Source: Stenotrophomonas nematodicola (GTDB lineage Bacteria; Pseudomonadota; Gammaproteobacteria; Xanthomonadales; Xanthomonadaceae). Taken from it: a DNA stretch of 64,000 nt. Positions within the stretch are counted from its first letter, which is position 1, and every line of letters starts with the position of its first letter. The notes beneath the pieces are model-generated. The model saw only the letters and a program-made list of their open reading frames with translations. It was not told the DNA's origin and made no database searches. Below, one piece after another: positions 8,765-18,733 of this stretch. Position numbers and translations under genes: made by a program. The stretch is taken from positions 124,001 through 188,000 of the forward strand of contig NZ_WIAY01000004.1 in NCBI RefSeq assembly GCF_009467805.1, given 5' to 3'.

Positions 8765-10405
8765 ATGAGCCGCCGCAGCCAGATCCTGCGGCTGCTGCTT
8801 CGCTACCGCCATTCCGGCGTGTTCTCGGGCATGAACCTGGATGCCCGCGCCGTGCACGACCTGCCGCCCGAAGGCAATCCGGAGCAGTTCGTGACCGATC
8901 TGGAGGCGCTGGGCCCCACCTTCGTCAAGCTCGGCCAGATGCTCTCCACCCGGCCCGACATGGTGCCGGTGGAGTTCGCCACCGCACTGGAGCGGATGCA
9001 GGAGAAGGTCGCCCCGATCCCGGTGGAGCGCATCTACGCGATCATCGAGCAGGAACTGGGCGCCTCGGTGTCCAAACTGTTTTCCTCATTCGACCCGGTG
9101 CCGCTGGGGTGTGCCTCGATCGCGCAGGTGCACCGCGCCGCGCTGCATGACGGGCGCGAGGTGGCGGTCAAGGTGCAGAAGCCGGAAGTGGCCGCGCAGC
9201 TCCGCTCGGACCTGGAGGTGCTGCGCAGCTTCGCGCTGGCCGCCGACCATCTCACCCAGGTCGGGCGCCGGGTGCGCCTTCGCGACTGGCTCAACGAGTT
9301 TGCCAAGACCCTGATGCAGGAACTGGACTACCAGGCCGAAGCGGAGAACCTGCAGCGCTTTGGCCAGCATCTGCGTCCGTTCAAACCGTTGTGGGTGCCA
9401 CAGCCGATCTGGGACTACTGCAGCCATCGCGTGCTGACGATGGAGCTGGCCCAGGGCGTGCGCGTGGACATGATTCCTGATGTGCGCCGGACCGAACAAC
9501 CGATGGCACCGCTGGCGGCGGCGCTGATCCGCGGCTATGTCGACCAGATCTTCGTGCATGGGGAGATCCACGCCGATCCACATCCAGGCAACCTGCGCGT
9601 CACGCCGGAAGGACGTCTGGCCATCTTCGACCTGGGCATGGTGGCGCACATGCCGCCGCGGCTGCGCGAGCGGCTGCTGAAGCTGCTGTTTGCTGCGGTC
9701 GACGGTCGCGGTGAAGAAGTGGCCGACGAGATCATCGGCATCAGCACGCGGCTGGAGTCGTTCGATGAAGAGCGCTACCTGCGCGAAACCGGCCAGGTGA
9801 TCGCGCGCTACGCCGCCAACAGCAGCTTCTCCGAAGGCCGTGTGGTGCTCGACCTGGTCCGCATCGCCACCGCCAGCGGCCTGCGCACACCGCCCGAACT
9901 GAGCCTGCTCGGCAAGGCGCTGCTCAACCTGGAAACCGTGTGCCGGCTGTTGTCCCCGGATCTGGATACACGCCGCATCGTCGAGCGCCAGCTGCAGCAC
10001 GTGATGCGCGCACGCCTGAAGAAGTCGCTGTCGGCGGCCAACCTGGCCAGCGAGGCGATGGAGCTGCAGCAGCTGCTGCGCGACGGCCCCCGCAAGATGA
10101 CCGACATTCTCGCCCTGCTGGCCGAGAACCGCCTGCAGATGAAAGTGACGGGGCTGGAAGAATCGCGGTTGATGGAGAACCTGCAGAAAATCGCCAACCG
10201 GGTCGCTGCCGGCATCGTCACCGCCGCACTGATCCTGGCGGCGGCAATGATGATGAAGGTGGACACCGGCTGGCACCTGTTCGGCTACCCGGCCATCGCA
10301 TTCACGCTGATGTTGATCGGCGTGTTCCTCGGGCTTGGCATCATCCTCAGTGCGCTGATATTCGATCGTCGCGCACGTTCCAGGGAAGAACGCGGGCATC
10401 GTTGA
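8765..10405 (+). CDS. UbiB/AarF-type atypical kinase
   Basis: 546 residues of the ABC1/ADCK/UbiB family, whose founding member supports ubiquinone biosynthesis. Visible landmarks are the signature [17 protein letters not shown] (KxGQ motif), the Ala-rich nucleotide loop region [21 protein letters not shown] with the invariant lysine, [13 protein letters not shown] as catalytic loop and IFDLGMV as metal-binding DFG equivalent. Two C-terminal membrane helices end the protein ([18 protein letters not shown] and [19 protein letters not shown]). The ATG at 8765 with AAAGGG before it is preferred; a TTG at 8702 would add 21 residues. It is not linked here to the rest of the ubi genes, so it may be a paralogue. 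Confidence 0.85.
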   Translation: MSRRSQILRLLLRYRHSGVFSGMNLDARAVHDLPPEGNPEQFVTDLEALGPTFVKLGQMLSTRPDMVPVEFATALERMQEKVAPIPVERIYAIIEQELGASVSKLFSSFDPVPLGCASIAQVHRAALHDGREVAVKVQKPEVAAQLRSDLEVLRSFALAADHLTQVGRRVRLRDWLNEFAKTLMQELDYQAEAENLQRFGQHLRPFKPLWVPQPIWDYCSHRVLTMELAQGVRVDMIPDVRRTEQPMAPLAAALIRGYVDQIFVHGEIHADPHPGNLRVTPEGRLAIFDLGMVAHMPPRLRERLLKLLFAAVDGRGEEVADEIIGISTRLESFDEERYLRETGQVIARYAANSSFSEGRVVLDLVRIATASGLRTPPELSLLGKALLNLETVCRLLSPDLDTRRIVERQLQHVMRARLKKSLSAANLASEAMELQQLLRDGPRKMTDILALLAENRLQMKVTGLEESRLMENLQKIANRVAAGIVTAALILAAAMMMKVDTGWHLFGYPAIAFTLMLIGVFLGLGIILSALIFDRRARSREERGHR

Positions 10406-10410
10406 AGTGT

Positions 10411-10429
10411 TGCCCACCTGCGGTGGGCA
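10411..10429. repeat. REP-like hairpin after the UbiB-type gene
   Basis: Perfect 8-bp inverted repeat TGCCCACC / GGTGGGCA with a TGC loop, six bases after the upstream stop. There is no T tract, so a dispersed palindromic repeat is more likely than a terminator. Confidence 0.5.
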
Positions 10430-10667
10430 CCCGACTGGACGTGACAGCGCACCCGCACGCGACGCGCGTTTTCACGCGTGTTTTACATCGCAGATGGCAG
10501 TGCGATAAACGACATCTGCTGTCGTTCCAAACAAACATTTCAGTCAGGTTCGTGCAGGCATGATCGGGTCATCGGCCTGTCATGCACATGTGGTTGGACA
10601 GCCGGTCGGATGGGAATCACGTCGTCATGACGTCCATCACCACCTGTCTCCGCTGCCAAATGTGCCT

Positions 10668-12776
10668 ATGCTCTGGATCCTGCTGCTGTCGCTGTTGCTG
10701 CTCGCCTGGCTGTTGCTCGCATCACGTACGTGGGTGTGGTGGAAAGCCGGCCTGATGTCACTGCTGATGCTGGCACTCAGCGCGTGGTGGCTGATCGACA
10801 AGCTCTCCGGCGACGGCCTCAATGCCGCCACCCTGTATCACCTGGGTGCGGACATGGAGGGCGCAGGCATCGCCGACTTCAAGCGCTACATCGCCGGCTT
10901 CGTCGTGCTGGCGCTGGTGTCGCTGCTGCCACTGGCGATGACGCGGATCCGCCGCTGGCAGCGCAGCGGCCACGGCGGCGCCATCTTCGGCGGCTTCGTG
11001 GTGGTGTGGTTCGGCGCGATCCTGGTCAGCCCGCTGTATCACGATGGCCAGCGTCTCTATCAGCAGATGCGCCCGGTCGATTACAGCATGGTCGCGCCGG
11101 AGTACCGCGTACCGCAGCAGCCGCTGCGCAAGCCGCGCAACATCGTGTGGATCTACGGTGAGAGTCTGGAGCGCACCTATCTGGATGAGGCCACCTTCCC
11201 CGGCCTGATGCCCAACCTCAACCGCCTGGCGGCGCAGTCGCTGGACGTGCGCGGGCTGGCCTCGGCCGAAGGCGGCGGCTGGACCATCGCCGGGCTGGTG
11301 TCGTCGATGTGCGGCGTACCACTCACCACCGCGCAGGGCGATGAGAACAGCATGGGCCGCATGGGCAGCTTCCTGCCCGAAGCGGTGTGCCTGGGCGACT
11401 ACCTCAAGCAGCAGGGCTACACCAACCACTATCTCGGTGGCGCCAACGGCCAGTTCGCCGGCAAGGGCCAGTTCCTGGCCACGCACGGTTTCGATGCGGT
11501 CGACGACCTGGCCTGGTTCAAACAGCAGAAGATCGCACGCGCGCACTTCTCCACCTGGGGCGTGCATGACGACGTGCTGCTGGACAAGGCCTACGACCGC
11601 TTCATGCAGCTCTCCCGCAAGGGCGAGCCGTTCATGCTGACCACCCTCACGATGGATACCCATCACCCGGCCGGACACCTGCCGGTGGCCTGCAAGCGCA
11701 CCCGCTACCAGAGCGACTACGGCAACATCGGCCTGCTCAACGCCCTCAAGTGCACCGATGGGCTGATCTCCCGCCTGGTCGACCGCATCCAGGCCAGCCC
11801 GTATGGCGAGGACACGCTGATCGTGATCGCCTCGGACCACCTGGCCATGCCCAACGATCTCAGCCATGTGCTGGCCAGGCAGTCGCGCGAGAACCTGCTG
11901 CTGTTCCTCGGCAAGGACATCGCCCCGCGCCAGCTGGCCGCCACCGATGCCTCCACGCTGGATTCGGGTGCCACCCTGCTGAGTCTGCTCGAACCGCAGA
12001 TCAACGCCATCGGTTTCGGTCGGTCGCTGCTTGATCCCAAGCGGGCAGACCGCGCCAGTGCGAGCGCGGCGGCCTTCCGCGACAACGGACGGGACTACCC
12101 GCGTTACCTGGCGTTCTCACGCTCGCTGTGGCTGGGGGACAAGACCCGTCAGCTGCGCATCGATGATGACAACCAGGTCGTGGTCGGGCTGCAGCATGTG
12201 CAACCGCCGGTGCTGCTGGAATACGACAAGCAGTGGGACCTGAAGTCGGTGTACCTGGAGAACACCTCCAAGCAGTTCGACCTGGCCGACCCGGCCAACA
12301 CCCTGGCCTATGTGGATCGTTGCACCGCCTTCGAAGATGGCTCGGCCGATGGCGACTGGTGCGCGATGCTGGTCAACCAGGACAAGGGCATCAAACTGTT
12401 CCGCGATGAGCAGCTGCGTACCGGGATCGCCGTGGACGGTCCGCTCGACCCGAGCACCGGCCCGCGCCCGAGCATCCGCCAGGCGCACATGATCACGCAG
12501 AAGGGCCGCCGCACCCGCGCCGGCCAGTACATGCTGCAGATGGTGGCCAGGCAGTCGCCCGACCGCGGCTTCTGGATCGAGGCGGTGTCATCGCAGCGCA
12601 AGGTGGTGGTCGCCCAGCAGTGGGTGCAGCCCGATGCCGATGGCCGTATCAACGTGCCTTTCGGGCTGGATCACGAAGTGGACGACCTGGAGATCCGCGC
12701 CTGGTTGAACCACGCCGAGAAGCTCGCCGTGGATACCTTCGCGCTGGTGCCGTCGCGCCGCGGCAACCGCGGCTGA
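10668..12776 (+). CDS. opgB: Phosphoglycerol transferase I (periplasmic glucan modification)
   Basis: Inner-membrane enzyme that transfers phosphoglycerol from phosphatidylglycerol to osmoregulated periplasmic glucans. 702 residues: three or four N-terminal membrane helices (residues 1-140), then a large periplasmic alkaline-phosphatase/sulfatase-fold domain. OpgB-specific landmarks are VWIYGESLERTYLDE (residue about 160), GWTIAGLVSSMCGVPL (nucleophile region, about 205), CLGDYLKQQGY, TMDTHHPAGHLP and VIASDHLAMPND. The layout follows E. coli MdoB closely. The ATG at 10668 opens the first hydrophobic helix; the ribosome site is weak. An opgGH operon is not in this window. Confidence 0.9.
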   Translation: MLWILLLSLLLLAWLLLASRTWVWWKAGLMSLLMLALSAWWLIDKLSGDGLNAATLYHLGADMEGAGIADFKRYIAGFVVLALVSLLPLAMTRIRRWQRSGHGGAIFGGFVVVWFGAILVSPLYHDGQRLYQQMRPVDYSMVAPEYRVPQQPLRKPRNIVWIYGESLERTYLDEATFPGLMPNLNRLAAQSLDVRGLASAEGGGWTIAGLVSSMCGVPLTTAQGDENSMGRMGSFLPEAVCLGDYLKQQGYTNHYLGGANGQFAGKGQFLATHGFDAVDDLAWFKQQKIARAHFSTWGVHDDVLLDKAYDRFMQLSRKGEPFMLTTLTMDTHHPAGHLPVACKRTRYQSDYGNIGLLNALKCTDGLISRLVDRIQASPYGEDTLIVIASDHLAMPNDLSHVLARQSRENLLLFLGKDIAPRQLAATDASTLDSGATLLSLLEPQINAIGFGRSLLDPKRADRASASAAAFRDNGRDYPRYLAFSRSLWLGDKTRQLRIDDDNQVVVGLQHVQPPVLLEYDKQWDLKSVYLENTSKQFDLADPANTLAYVDRCTAFEDGSADGDWCAMLVNQDKGIKLFRDEQLRTGIAVDGPLDPSTGPRPSIRQAHMITQKGRRTRAGQYMLQMVARQSPDRGFWIEAVSSQRKVVVAQQWVQPDADGRINVPFGLDHEVDDLEIRAWLNHAEKLAVDTFALVPSRRGNRG

Positions 12777-12800
12777 CGGACCCCGGCGACGGTGGGAAGT

Positions 12801-12819
12801 TGCCGGCCAGCGACCGGCA
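12801..12819. repeat. SMAG-like hairpin abutting the channel gene stop
   Basis: TGCCGG / CCGGCA palindrome lying directly against the TAA of the leftward gene that ends at 12820. Read on the minus strand it is GTAATGCCGG followed by the second arm, so the repeat head overlaps the stop codon. The same arrangement recurs at 26582-26603. Confidence 0.55.
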
Positions 12820-15237
12820 TTACCGGTCGCGGACCAGGTGGATGTCCGTCGGCGAGGACAACGCGATGCCGGCGGCGGCGAAGCTCTGCAGCATGTTGAA
12901 GTACAGGTCGCTGCGGACGCCGTACACCGCGCGCGGGCCGGAGACGTAGGCGAAACTGTTGATCGCGATCTGGCCGTTGGCGATCGAATCGATGAACACC
13001 GACGGCGCCGGATCGGCGAGGACCGCCACGTGGGCGGCATAGGTATCCAGCAGGATCTGCCGCACTGCAGCCACATCGGTGCTCAGCGGTACCGAGAACT
13101 GGATCTGGATGCGCCCCTGCGCATTGCCCATCGTCATGTTGCGGATGGTCTTGGTGATCAGTTCCGAGTTGGGCACGATCAGGGTGGATTTGTCGCCGAC
13201 CTGGATTTCGGTCGAGCGCACGCTGATGCGCTTGATGTCGCCTTCCTGGTCGCCCAGCTTGACCCAGTCGCCGATCTTGACCGGCCGCTCGGCCAGCAGG
13301 ATCAGGCCCGAAACGAAGTTCTGGGTGATCGCCTGCAGACCGAAGCCGATGCCCACCGACAGCGCGCTGACCACCAGCGCCAGCTTCTCGAACCCGATGC
13401 CCAGCGCGGTCAGCCCCCACAGCACCGCGGCGATGATGCCGAGGTAGCGGGTGACGGTGCTGATGGAATTGCGCGCGCCGGCATCCAGCTCGGTCTTCGG
13501 CAGGTAGGTCTCGGTGAGCCAGCGCTGGAACGCCTGCATGACCGCCCACACCACCAGGAACACCAGCAGCGCATATACCACGCTGCTGGGCTTGAGCGTG
13601 GTTTCACCGATCTTCAATCCGCCCGACAGCGCATCCAGCCCGCCGTAGAACGCATTGAGGTTGCCGAACGGCACCGCCAGCGCGAGGACCGCCAGCAGAA
13701 TCACGCCGATACGCAGCACCGCCGAGAGCAGCACGCCGGCCTGCTCCACCCGGGCACCGCTCAGCCCGGTGGTCAGTACGATGGTCTGCCCGACCCGGCT
13801 GCTGGGCGAGAGCATCGTGGTGGCCAGGTCGTCGGCGAATTTCAGCAGGAGCGAGGCCGCCAGCAGCACCACCGCCCCCCAGACCAGCTGCTGGGCCACG
13901 AACAGCGCGAAGTTGAGGTAGCCCAGCAGGGTCGCGATGACGGCCGCGGCCACCACCACATGCCCGGCCACGCGCGCCAGCACGATCCAGCCGCTCCGGC
14001 GCGGCACGCCCTTGGGCTTGCCGTCGCCTTCCTGCGCGTCCAGCTTGGCGGCCGCCTCGGCGGCCTGGCGGCGGTGCAACCGCGCCAGCGACACCAGGAT
14101 GGCGATGATCAGCGCCATGTAGGTGATGGCCACCAGCCCATCCACCGCAACGGTGGTGATCTCGCTGGTGCGCGAGGCGCGGTTGATCTCCACCAGCAGA
14201 ATGCCGATGAAGGTGAGCCCTGCCGCGCCCCAGGCGTACTTGCGCAGGCGCCACGCGGCGCTGTCGTCGAGCGCCAGCAACCGCCATGAGGGTCGCTTGG
14301 GCACCAGCAGGCAGGCGCTCAGCGCGGTGATGAAGGCGGCAACGAAGGTGGCGACCTGGAAGTGCAGCGCCAACTGCTGCAGGCGCGGCGGAATCGCGCC
14401 GATCGACTCGAGCGAGGCCACCAGCACCACTGCCGCGAACCCCGGCAGCAGCGTTCCCACCGCCAGCAGCCACACCGCCAGCCCGGAGCGGCGCAGGCGG
14501 CCATCCGGCGCCCGCTCGGACGCGGCATAGCGGCGGCCCAGCGCGCGCAACCACAGGCGCAGCGGGAAGAACATCAGCAGCGCCAGCACCAGCCCCGTCA
14601 GCGGTGCGCTCCAGCCGTGCCGGGCGATGGCTTTGCGCGCGGTGTTCTCGCCCTGCCGGTACAGCAGCACCAGACGGTGGATGTCGGCCGGCACATGGGT
14701 GGCGAACTGCCGCCACAGCGAAGGCGACAGCGGTGAATTGACCTTGCGCGCCAGTTCCTCGCTGAACTGGGTCACGCGCATCTTTTCGATGTCCGCGCTC
14801 AGCTGTTTGGCGTTGTCGGCAAGCAGGTTGGCCCGTGCGATGGCCGAGGCGACATCGGCGCGCTGCTGGGTCATGGCCTTGCGCTGCTGGGCGATGTCGC
14901 GCGCTTCGGTCGCCCCTTCGGGCACCTCGCCCAGCTGCGCCAGCCGTCCGTCTACCTGCTTGAGCTGCGGATCGAGCGCGTCGCGCGCCGCCTTCGCATC
15001 ACGCTGTACCGCCAGTGCGCGGTCGGACAGCGTCTTGAGGGTGTCCAGGGTATCGCCGTCGTCCAGCGACGCCTGGATCTGCTTGAGGTCCTTGTCGGCC
15101 TGCGCCAGCTGCGCGATCGGGTCGGGCTCGGCCGGGTCGTCGTTCTGGGCCAGCGCCACCGGCGCCATGCCGAGCCAGACCAGCAGCAGCAACCACGCCA
15201 GTGGCCGCGACAGGAAAGAAGGGAAACGGGAAGACAA
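12820..15237 (-). CDS. Large mechanosensitive channel, MscS superfamily, with DUF3772 periplasmic domain
   Basis: 805 residues. An N-terminal signal peptide (LAWLLLLVWLGMAPVALAQ) precedes a coiled-coil periplasmic domain of the DUF3772 type (residues 30-200), then about ten membrane helices and the MscS core. The pore-lining helix and beta domain are visible at residues 620-720: ALSVGIGFGLQAITQNFVSG, ILLAERPVKIGDWVKLGD, VGDKSTLIVPNSELI. It would release solutes on hypo-osmotic shock. The start must be the TTG at 15237 or another weak codon, because the first in-frame ATG lies inside the signal peptide. Confidence 0.85.
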   Translation of the reverse strand: MSSRFPSFLSRPLAWLLLLVWLGMAPVALAQNDDPAEPDPIAQLAQADKDLKQIQASLDDGDTLDTLKTLSDRALAVQRDAKAARDALDPQLKQVDGRLAQLGEVPEGATEARDIAQQRKAMTQQRADVASAIARANLLADNAKQLSADIEKMRVTQFSEELARKVNSPLSPSLWRQFATHVPADIHRLVLLYRQGENTARKAIARHGWSAPLTGLVLALLMFFPLRLWLRALGRRYAASERAPDGRLRRSGLAVWLLAVGTLLPGFAAVVLVASLESIGAIPPRLQQLALHFQVATFVAAFITALSACLLVPKRPSWRLLALDDSAAWRLRKYAWGAAGLTFIGILLVEINRASRTSEITTVAVDGLVAITYMALIIAILVSLARLHRRQAAEAAAKLDAQEGDGKPKGVPRRSGWIVLARVAGHVVVAAAVIATLLGYLNFALFVAQQLVWGAVVLLAASLLLKFADDLATTMLSPSSRVGQTIVLTTGLSGARVEQAGVLLSAVLRIGVILLAVLALAVPFGNLNAFYGGLDALSGGLKIGETTLKPSSVVYALLVFLVVWAVMQAFQRWLTETYLPKTELDAGARNSISTVTRYLGIIAAVLWGLTALGIGFEKLALVVSALSVGIGFGLQAITQNFVSGLILLAERPVKIGDWVKLGDQEGDIKRISVRSTEIQVGDKSTLIVPNSELITKTIRNMTMGNAQGRIQIQFSVPLSTDVAAVRQILLDTYAAHVAVLADPAPSVFIDSIANGQIAINSFAYVSGPRAVYGVRSDLYFNMLQSFAAAGIALSSPTDIHLVRDR

Positions 15238-15320
15238 ACCGGCGCACCACGGGCTTCGCGCGGACCACCGCGCCTGCGCGAACTATAAACCCGGCGTCGT
15301 TCAGACCGGGTATGCGCGGC

Positions 15321-15569
15321 TCAGTACTTCAGCCGGAGCTCTTCCACCTGCGGCTGCAGACGGGCGTACCAGTCCTGGAATTCCTCTTCGGTGATCTCTT
15401 CCGGGGCGTACACCGCGATCGGGTCCCAGGCGTGGTCGGTGGGCAGCGGCTGGCGCGGCCCGGCGCGCAGCGAATAGCTGATGCCCTGGTGCTCGACCAC
15501 GTCGTCCACCGTATCCCAGCGGTCGCGTACGAAGCCGCTGTCGCTCGTGAGCAGAATCACCTGATACAT
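15321..15569 (-). CDS. Small conserved protein of unknown function
   Basis: 82 residues starting MYQVILLTSDSGFVRDRWDTV, with a compact, acidic C terminus (PEEITEEEFQDWYARLQPQVEELRLKY would be the tail; only the gist is given). GGGAGGTG stands at ideal distance before the ATG at 15569, which is why the longer open frame to 15755 is not used. No signal peptide or membrane segment. I do not recognise the family; it looks like a small soluble protein transcribed leftward just upstream of the channel gene. Confidence 0.65.
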   Translation of the reverse strand: MYQVILLTSDSGFVRDRWDTVDDVVEHQGISYSLRAGPRQPLPTDHAWDPIAVYAPEEITEEEFQDWYARLQPQVEELRLKY

Positions 15570-15732
15570 CCGCACCTCCCTCGCTCTGGTCCATCCACAG
15601 CATAGCGCCGCCCCCCGGGCCGCAGCACCCCACCGCGACAACGCACTGTCTCGACGCCCCGCTCGCCCGGGCTTCACCCGCCCGTGGCGGTGGCGTGGGC
15701 ATCGTGGAGGCCTCTTCCCTTCTCTGGCCGCG

Positions 15733-16227
15733 ATGAACACCTCCGACGACCTCAAGACCGTGCCCCACCTGAAACTGCCGCGCTACCTGGGCACCTGGTA
15801 CGAAATCGCGCGATTGCCGATGCGGCACGAGCCGGAGGGCTGCACCGACGTCTCGGCGCATTACACGCTGCAGGACAACGGCAACGTGCAGGTACGCAAT
15901 CGGTGCCGGATGGATGGTGAGGTCGAGGAAGCCATCGGCGAGGCGAGCGTGACCGGTGACGACAGCGCGCGGCTGGCGGTCAGTTTCCTGCCCAAGGGCC
16001 TGCGCTGGCTGCCATTCACCAAGGGCGACTACTGGGTGATCCAGATCGCCCCGGACTACAGCGTGTCGCTGGTTGGCAGCCCGGACCGCAAGTTCCTCTG
16101 GCTGCTCTCGCGCACGCCGACGCTGGACCGCACCGTGCAGGACCATTACCTGGCCTATGCACGTCAACAGGGCTTCGACCTCACCGACCTGATCCACACA
16201 CCGCACACCGGCCATCCCACCGCCTGA
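15733..16227 (+). CDS. blc: Lipocalin family protein (Blc-like)
   Basis: 164 residues. The lipocalin signature is clear: YLGTWYEIARLP near residue 18 (GxW motif), then CTDVSAHYTLQDNGNVQVRN, GDYWVIQIAPDYS and the closing FLWLLSRTPTLD. This is the bacterial Blc / apolipoprotein D group, which binds membrane lipids. Unlike E. coli Blc there is no signal peptide or lipobox before the first strand, so this version may stay in the cytoplasm or start further upstream. It is followed 66 bp later by an FAD oxidoreductase. Confidence 0.85.
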   Translation: MNTSDDLKTVPHLKLPRYLGTWYEIARLPMRHEPEGCTDVSAHYTLQDNGNVQVRNRCRMDGEVEEAIGEASVTGDDSARLAVSFLPKGLRWLPFTKGDYWVIQIAPDYSVSLVGSPDRKFLWLLSRTPTLDRTVQDHYLAYARQQGFDLTDLIHTPHTGHPTA

Positions 16228-16293
16228 TGGGCTGGCAGGCGTGGACGCTCAGCCAGCCGACATGGATGAAACCAACTCTGCAAAAGGCAGCGC

Positions 16294-17505
16294 ATGGACC
16301 TGAAAAGTGGTTATCCCTGGTGGGCTGTACGCAACGGACTGATCCAGGCATTTCCCCCGCTGGAGCGCGACCTGCGCTGCGATGTGCTGGTGGTCGGCGG
16401 CGGCATCACCGGCGCGCTGATCGCCGATGAGCTGTCAGGGCACGGCCATGAGGTCGCCCTGATCGAGCAGCGCGACATCGGCTGGGGCAGCACCGCCGCC
16501 AGCACCGCGCTGCTGCAGTACGAGATCGACACCCATCTGCTGGAACTGGCCCAGCGCTATGGTCACGAGGCGGCAACGCTGGCCTACCGCGCCTGTGCCG
16601 AGGCGATCCCGGCACTGGGCGACGTGGCGCGCGGCCTGAAGGACGTGGACTTCCGGCGCATGGACAGCCTGTACCTGGCCAGTCGCCGCCGCGACGTACC
16701 CCGCCTGATGGCTGAGGGCCAGGCACGTCGCAGTGCCGGCCTGGACGCCCGCTGGCTCGGCCCGGAGGCGCTGGCGGAGCGCTTCGATGTGGATGCCGGC
16801 GGCGCATTGCTGACCCGGCAGGCGGCGCGGGTCGACCCGTACTGCCTCACCTATGGACTGCTGAAGCGGGTGCGCCGGCGCGGCGGTCACATTCACGATC
16901 GCACGGTCCTGCACACGCTGACGCCGGGCACGCGGGGCGTCACGGCCCAGACCGAATCCGGGGCGACGATCCGCGCGGGGCATGTGGTGCTGGCGATGGG
17001 ATACGCCAACCAGCGCTGGATCAGGCAGCGCGTCGCACGCAACCGCAGCAGCTATGCCTTCATCACCGATCCTGTCGATGCCGCGGTGCTGGGTCCCCTG
17101 CAGCGCACGATGGTGTGGGAAAGCGCACGCCCCTATCTGTACCTGCGTGCCACCGGCGACCGCCGCCTGCTGGTGGGCGGGCTGGACGATGCCATCGACA
17201 TTCCGGCACGGCGCGACCGGCGGGTGGAAGGCAAGGCAGACAAGCTCATGAAGCAGCTGCTGGACTGGTTCCCCCGGCTCGCCCCCACGCCGGCATTCTC
17301 ATGGGCCGGGACCTTCGCCGAGACCGCCGACGGATTGCCGTTCTTCGGTACGCATGAACAGTGGGGGCCGCGCGTGCAGTTCGCGATGGCTTACGGCGGC
17401 AACGGCATTACCTACTCGATGATCGGCGCCGGGCTGCTGCGGGCCCGGATCGAACGCCGGGGGCATCCACTGGCGGCGCTGTTCGGATTCGACCGCCTCG
17501 GCTGA
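16294..17505 (+). CDS. FAD-dependent oxidoreductase (DAO/glycine oxidase fold)
   Basis: 403 residues. The dinucleotide-binding loop is CDVLVVGGGITGALIADEL near residue 28, followed by VALIEQRDIGWGSTAAST. A second conserved FAD contact near the C terminus reads GNGITYSMIGAGLL. The arrangement is that of D-amino-acid-oxidase-like flavoproteins that oxidise secondary or tertiary amines. The N-terminal lead MDLKSGYPWWAVRNGL is typical of a gammaproteobacterial subgroup with no assigned substrate. GGAC-poor ribosome site; the ATG at 16294 is the one that begins this lead. Confidence 0.82.
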   Translation: MDLKSGYPWWAVRNGLIQAFPPLERDLRCDVLVVGGGITGALIADELSGHGHEVALIEQRDIGWGSTAASTALLQYEIDTHLLELAQRYGHEAATLAYRACAEAIPALGDVARGLKDVDFRRMDSLYLASRRRDVPRLMAEGQARRSAGLDARWLGPEALAERFDVDAGGALLTRQAARVDPYCLTYGLLKRVRRRGGHIHDRTVLHTLTPGTRGVTAQTESGATIRAGHVVLAMGYANQRWIRQRVARNRSSYAFITDPVDAAVLGPLQRTMVWESARPYLYLRATGDRRLLVGGLDDAIDIPARRDRRVEGKADKLMKQLLDWFPRLAPTPAFSWAGTFAETADGLPFFGTHEQWGPRVQFAMAYGGNGITYSMIGAGLLRARIERRGHPLAALFGFDRLG

Positions 17506-17603
17506 GTTCCCCTTGCAACTGGCGGCATGACAGGCAACCTTCAAGAATCGGCTGCTAGCGTCAGCGCTGTCGGCCGTCCCGCCTGTCCGCCCCGGAGCTT
17601 CCC

Positions 17604-18095
17604 ATGATCCGCCTGCTTGCCCTGCTGCTGTGCCTGTCCATGCCCGGTGTGGCGTTGGCCCAGTCCGCTGCAGGCGCCACCGGCCCCCAGTCGGCCACCG
17701 GCCTGGACCTGACCATCCCCGACCAGCCGCTGCAGTATCTGGGCGACCCGTCGCTGCGCGGCGATCCGCCGGGCACCTTCTACGGTGACAAGAGCGGCCG
17801 CCGGGTCAGCGAGCGCGCCGGCAACGGCATCGCCGAGGTCACCGACGACAAGCTGCGCATCAACGGCAGCTTCACCACCGGGATCGGCTACGCGAAGAAC
17901 TACGGCAACACGCATTTCAACGCCGCCGAACTCAACCTCAGCAAGAACTACACCAACGATGAAGGCAAGACCCGCGGGGTCAACGTCAACATCCAGGTCA
18001 GCGAAGGCAAGGGGCCGGGCTTCTTCGGTCCGTATGGCGGGTATGGCTACGGGCGTGGCCCGGGCTACTGGGACCCGCCGCCGATCGGCTGGTAA
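17604..18095 (+). CDS. Exported protein of unknown function, Gly/Tyr-rich C terminus
   Basis: 163 residues. A clear signal peptide (MIRLLALLLCLSMPGVALA, cleavage before QSAAG) is followed by a mature part with alternating polar strands, for example LRINGSFTTGIGYAKNYGN and AELNLSKNYTNDEGKTRG. The tail is rich in glycine and tyrosine (FFGPYGGYGYGRGPGYW). I recognise no domain. Its likely destination is periplasm or outer membrane. It stands alone between the FAD oxidoreductase and a convergent PepSY gene. Confidence 0.65.
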   Translation: MIRLLALLLCLSMPGVALAQSAAGATGPQSATGLDLTIPDQPLQYLGDPSLRGDPPGTFYGDKSGRRVSERAGNGIAEVTDDKLRINGSFTTGIGYAKNYGNTHFNAAELNLSKNYTNDEGKTRGVNVNIQVSEGKGPGFFGPYGGYGYGRGPGYWDPPPIGW

Positions 18096-18118
18096 GCCGG
18101 CCAGCGACACCAGCATCC

Positions 18119-18140
18119 ACGGCCGGGGCACCCCGGCCGT
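18119..18140. terminator. Bidirectional hairpin between convergent genes
   Basis: Perfect 10-bp stem ACGGCCGGGG / CCCCGGCCGT around CA, placed between a rightward stop at 18095 and a leftward stop at 18162. The T tract is weak (TTCTCGTTT). Confidence 0.55.
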
Positions 18141-18161
18141 TCTCGTTTCCGCCGTGCGCGG

Positions 18162-18596
18162 TCAGTCCCACCAGCGGTCGCGACGGCTCGACAGCACGCG
18201 GCCGTCGTAACCGCTCATGCGCACCTCCACGCGCTGGTCGCGGGCATTGCGGGCGTCCAGCGTCCAGGTGGCGCCGTCGCGTTCGAACGACTCGATCTTC
18301 CGGAAACCGGCCTTGCCGGCCAGCGCCAGGATCTGCCCGGCATCGAGCACGGGGCGCCCGCCGCGGGCATCGAAAATCTCGCCATTGGACGGATCGACGA
18401 TCACGTCGTCGACGGTGCCATCGGCGCGGGTGACGTCGGCTTCCCACACGCCGTCCTCGCGATCCAGCTCATGCACCTGCGTGTAGCCGGCCGCACGCAG
18501 CTTGGCCTGCACATCGGCAGCGGTCAGATCGGCGGCGAAAGCCGGGGCGGAGAACAGCGCCGCCGTCAGGGCGGCAGTCAGCATCGGAATGTTCAT
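18162..18596 (-). CDS. Periplasmic PepSY-domain protein
   Basis: 144 residues with a signal peptide (MNIPMLTAALTAALFSAPAFA). The mature part holds two PepSY-like halves: VQAKLRAAGYTQVHELDRE with DVTRADGTVDDVIVDPSNGEI, and ILALAGKAGFRKIESFERDG with TWTLDARNARDQRVEV. PepSY modules bind or inhibit proteases and often sit beside two-component systems. It is divergent from another PepSY gene that heads a two-component operon, with 137 bp between the starts, so the two may share regulation. Confidence 0.8.
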   Translation of the reverse strand: MNIPMLTAALTAALFSAPAFAADLTAADVQAKLRAAGYTQVHELDREDGVWEADVTRADGTVDDVIVDPSNGEIFDARGGRPVLDAGQILALAGKAGFRKIESFERDGATWTLDARNARDQRVEVRMSGYDGRVLSSRRDRWWD

Positions 18597-18650
18597 GGGA
18601 GGCTCCAGGGGTGGCCGGGCGATTCCGGCACCGCCAGTCTGGCAAGCGGG

Positions 18651-18690
18651 CCTAACCGCACCATGAGGCCGGTTGTTAGGCAGCGTTTAG
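18651..18690. promoter_or_regulatory. Candidate operator in the PepSY / two-component divergent region
   Basis: CCTAAC (18651-18656) and GTTAGG (18675-18680) form an inverted repeat with an 18-bp spacer. GTTTAG at 18685-18690 forms a direct repeat with GTTAG ten bases earlier, reminiscent of the paired half-sites bound by PhoP/OmpR-type regulators. An AT-richer GTATACCGTATGCAT follows. It would suit autoregulation by the response regulator encoded at 19033. Inference only. Confidence 0.35.
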
Positions 18691-18733
18691 ACGTGCACCG
18701 TATACCGTATGCATCCGCCCACGATCATTGACC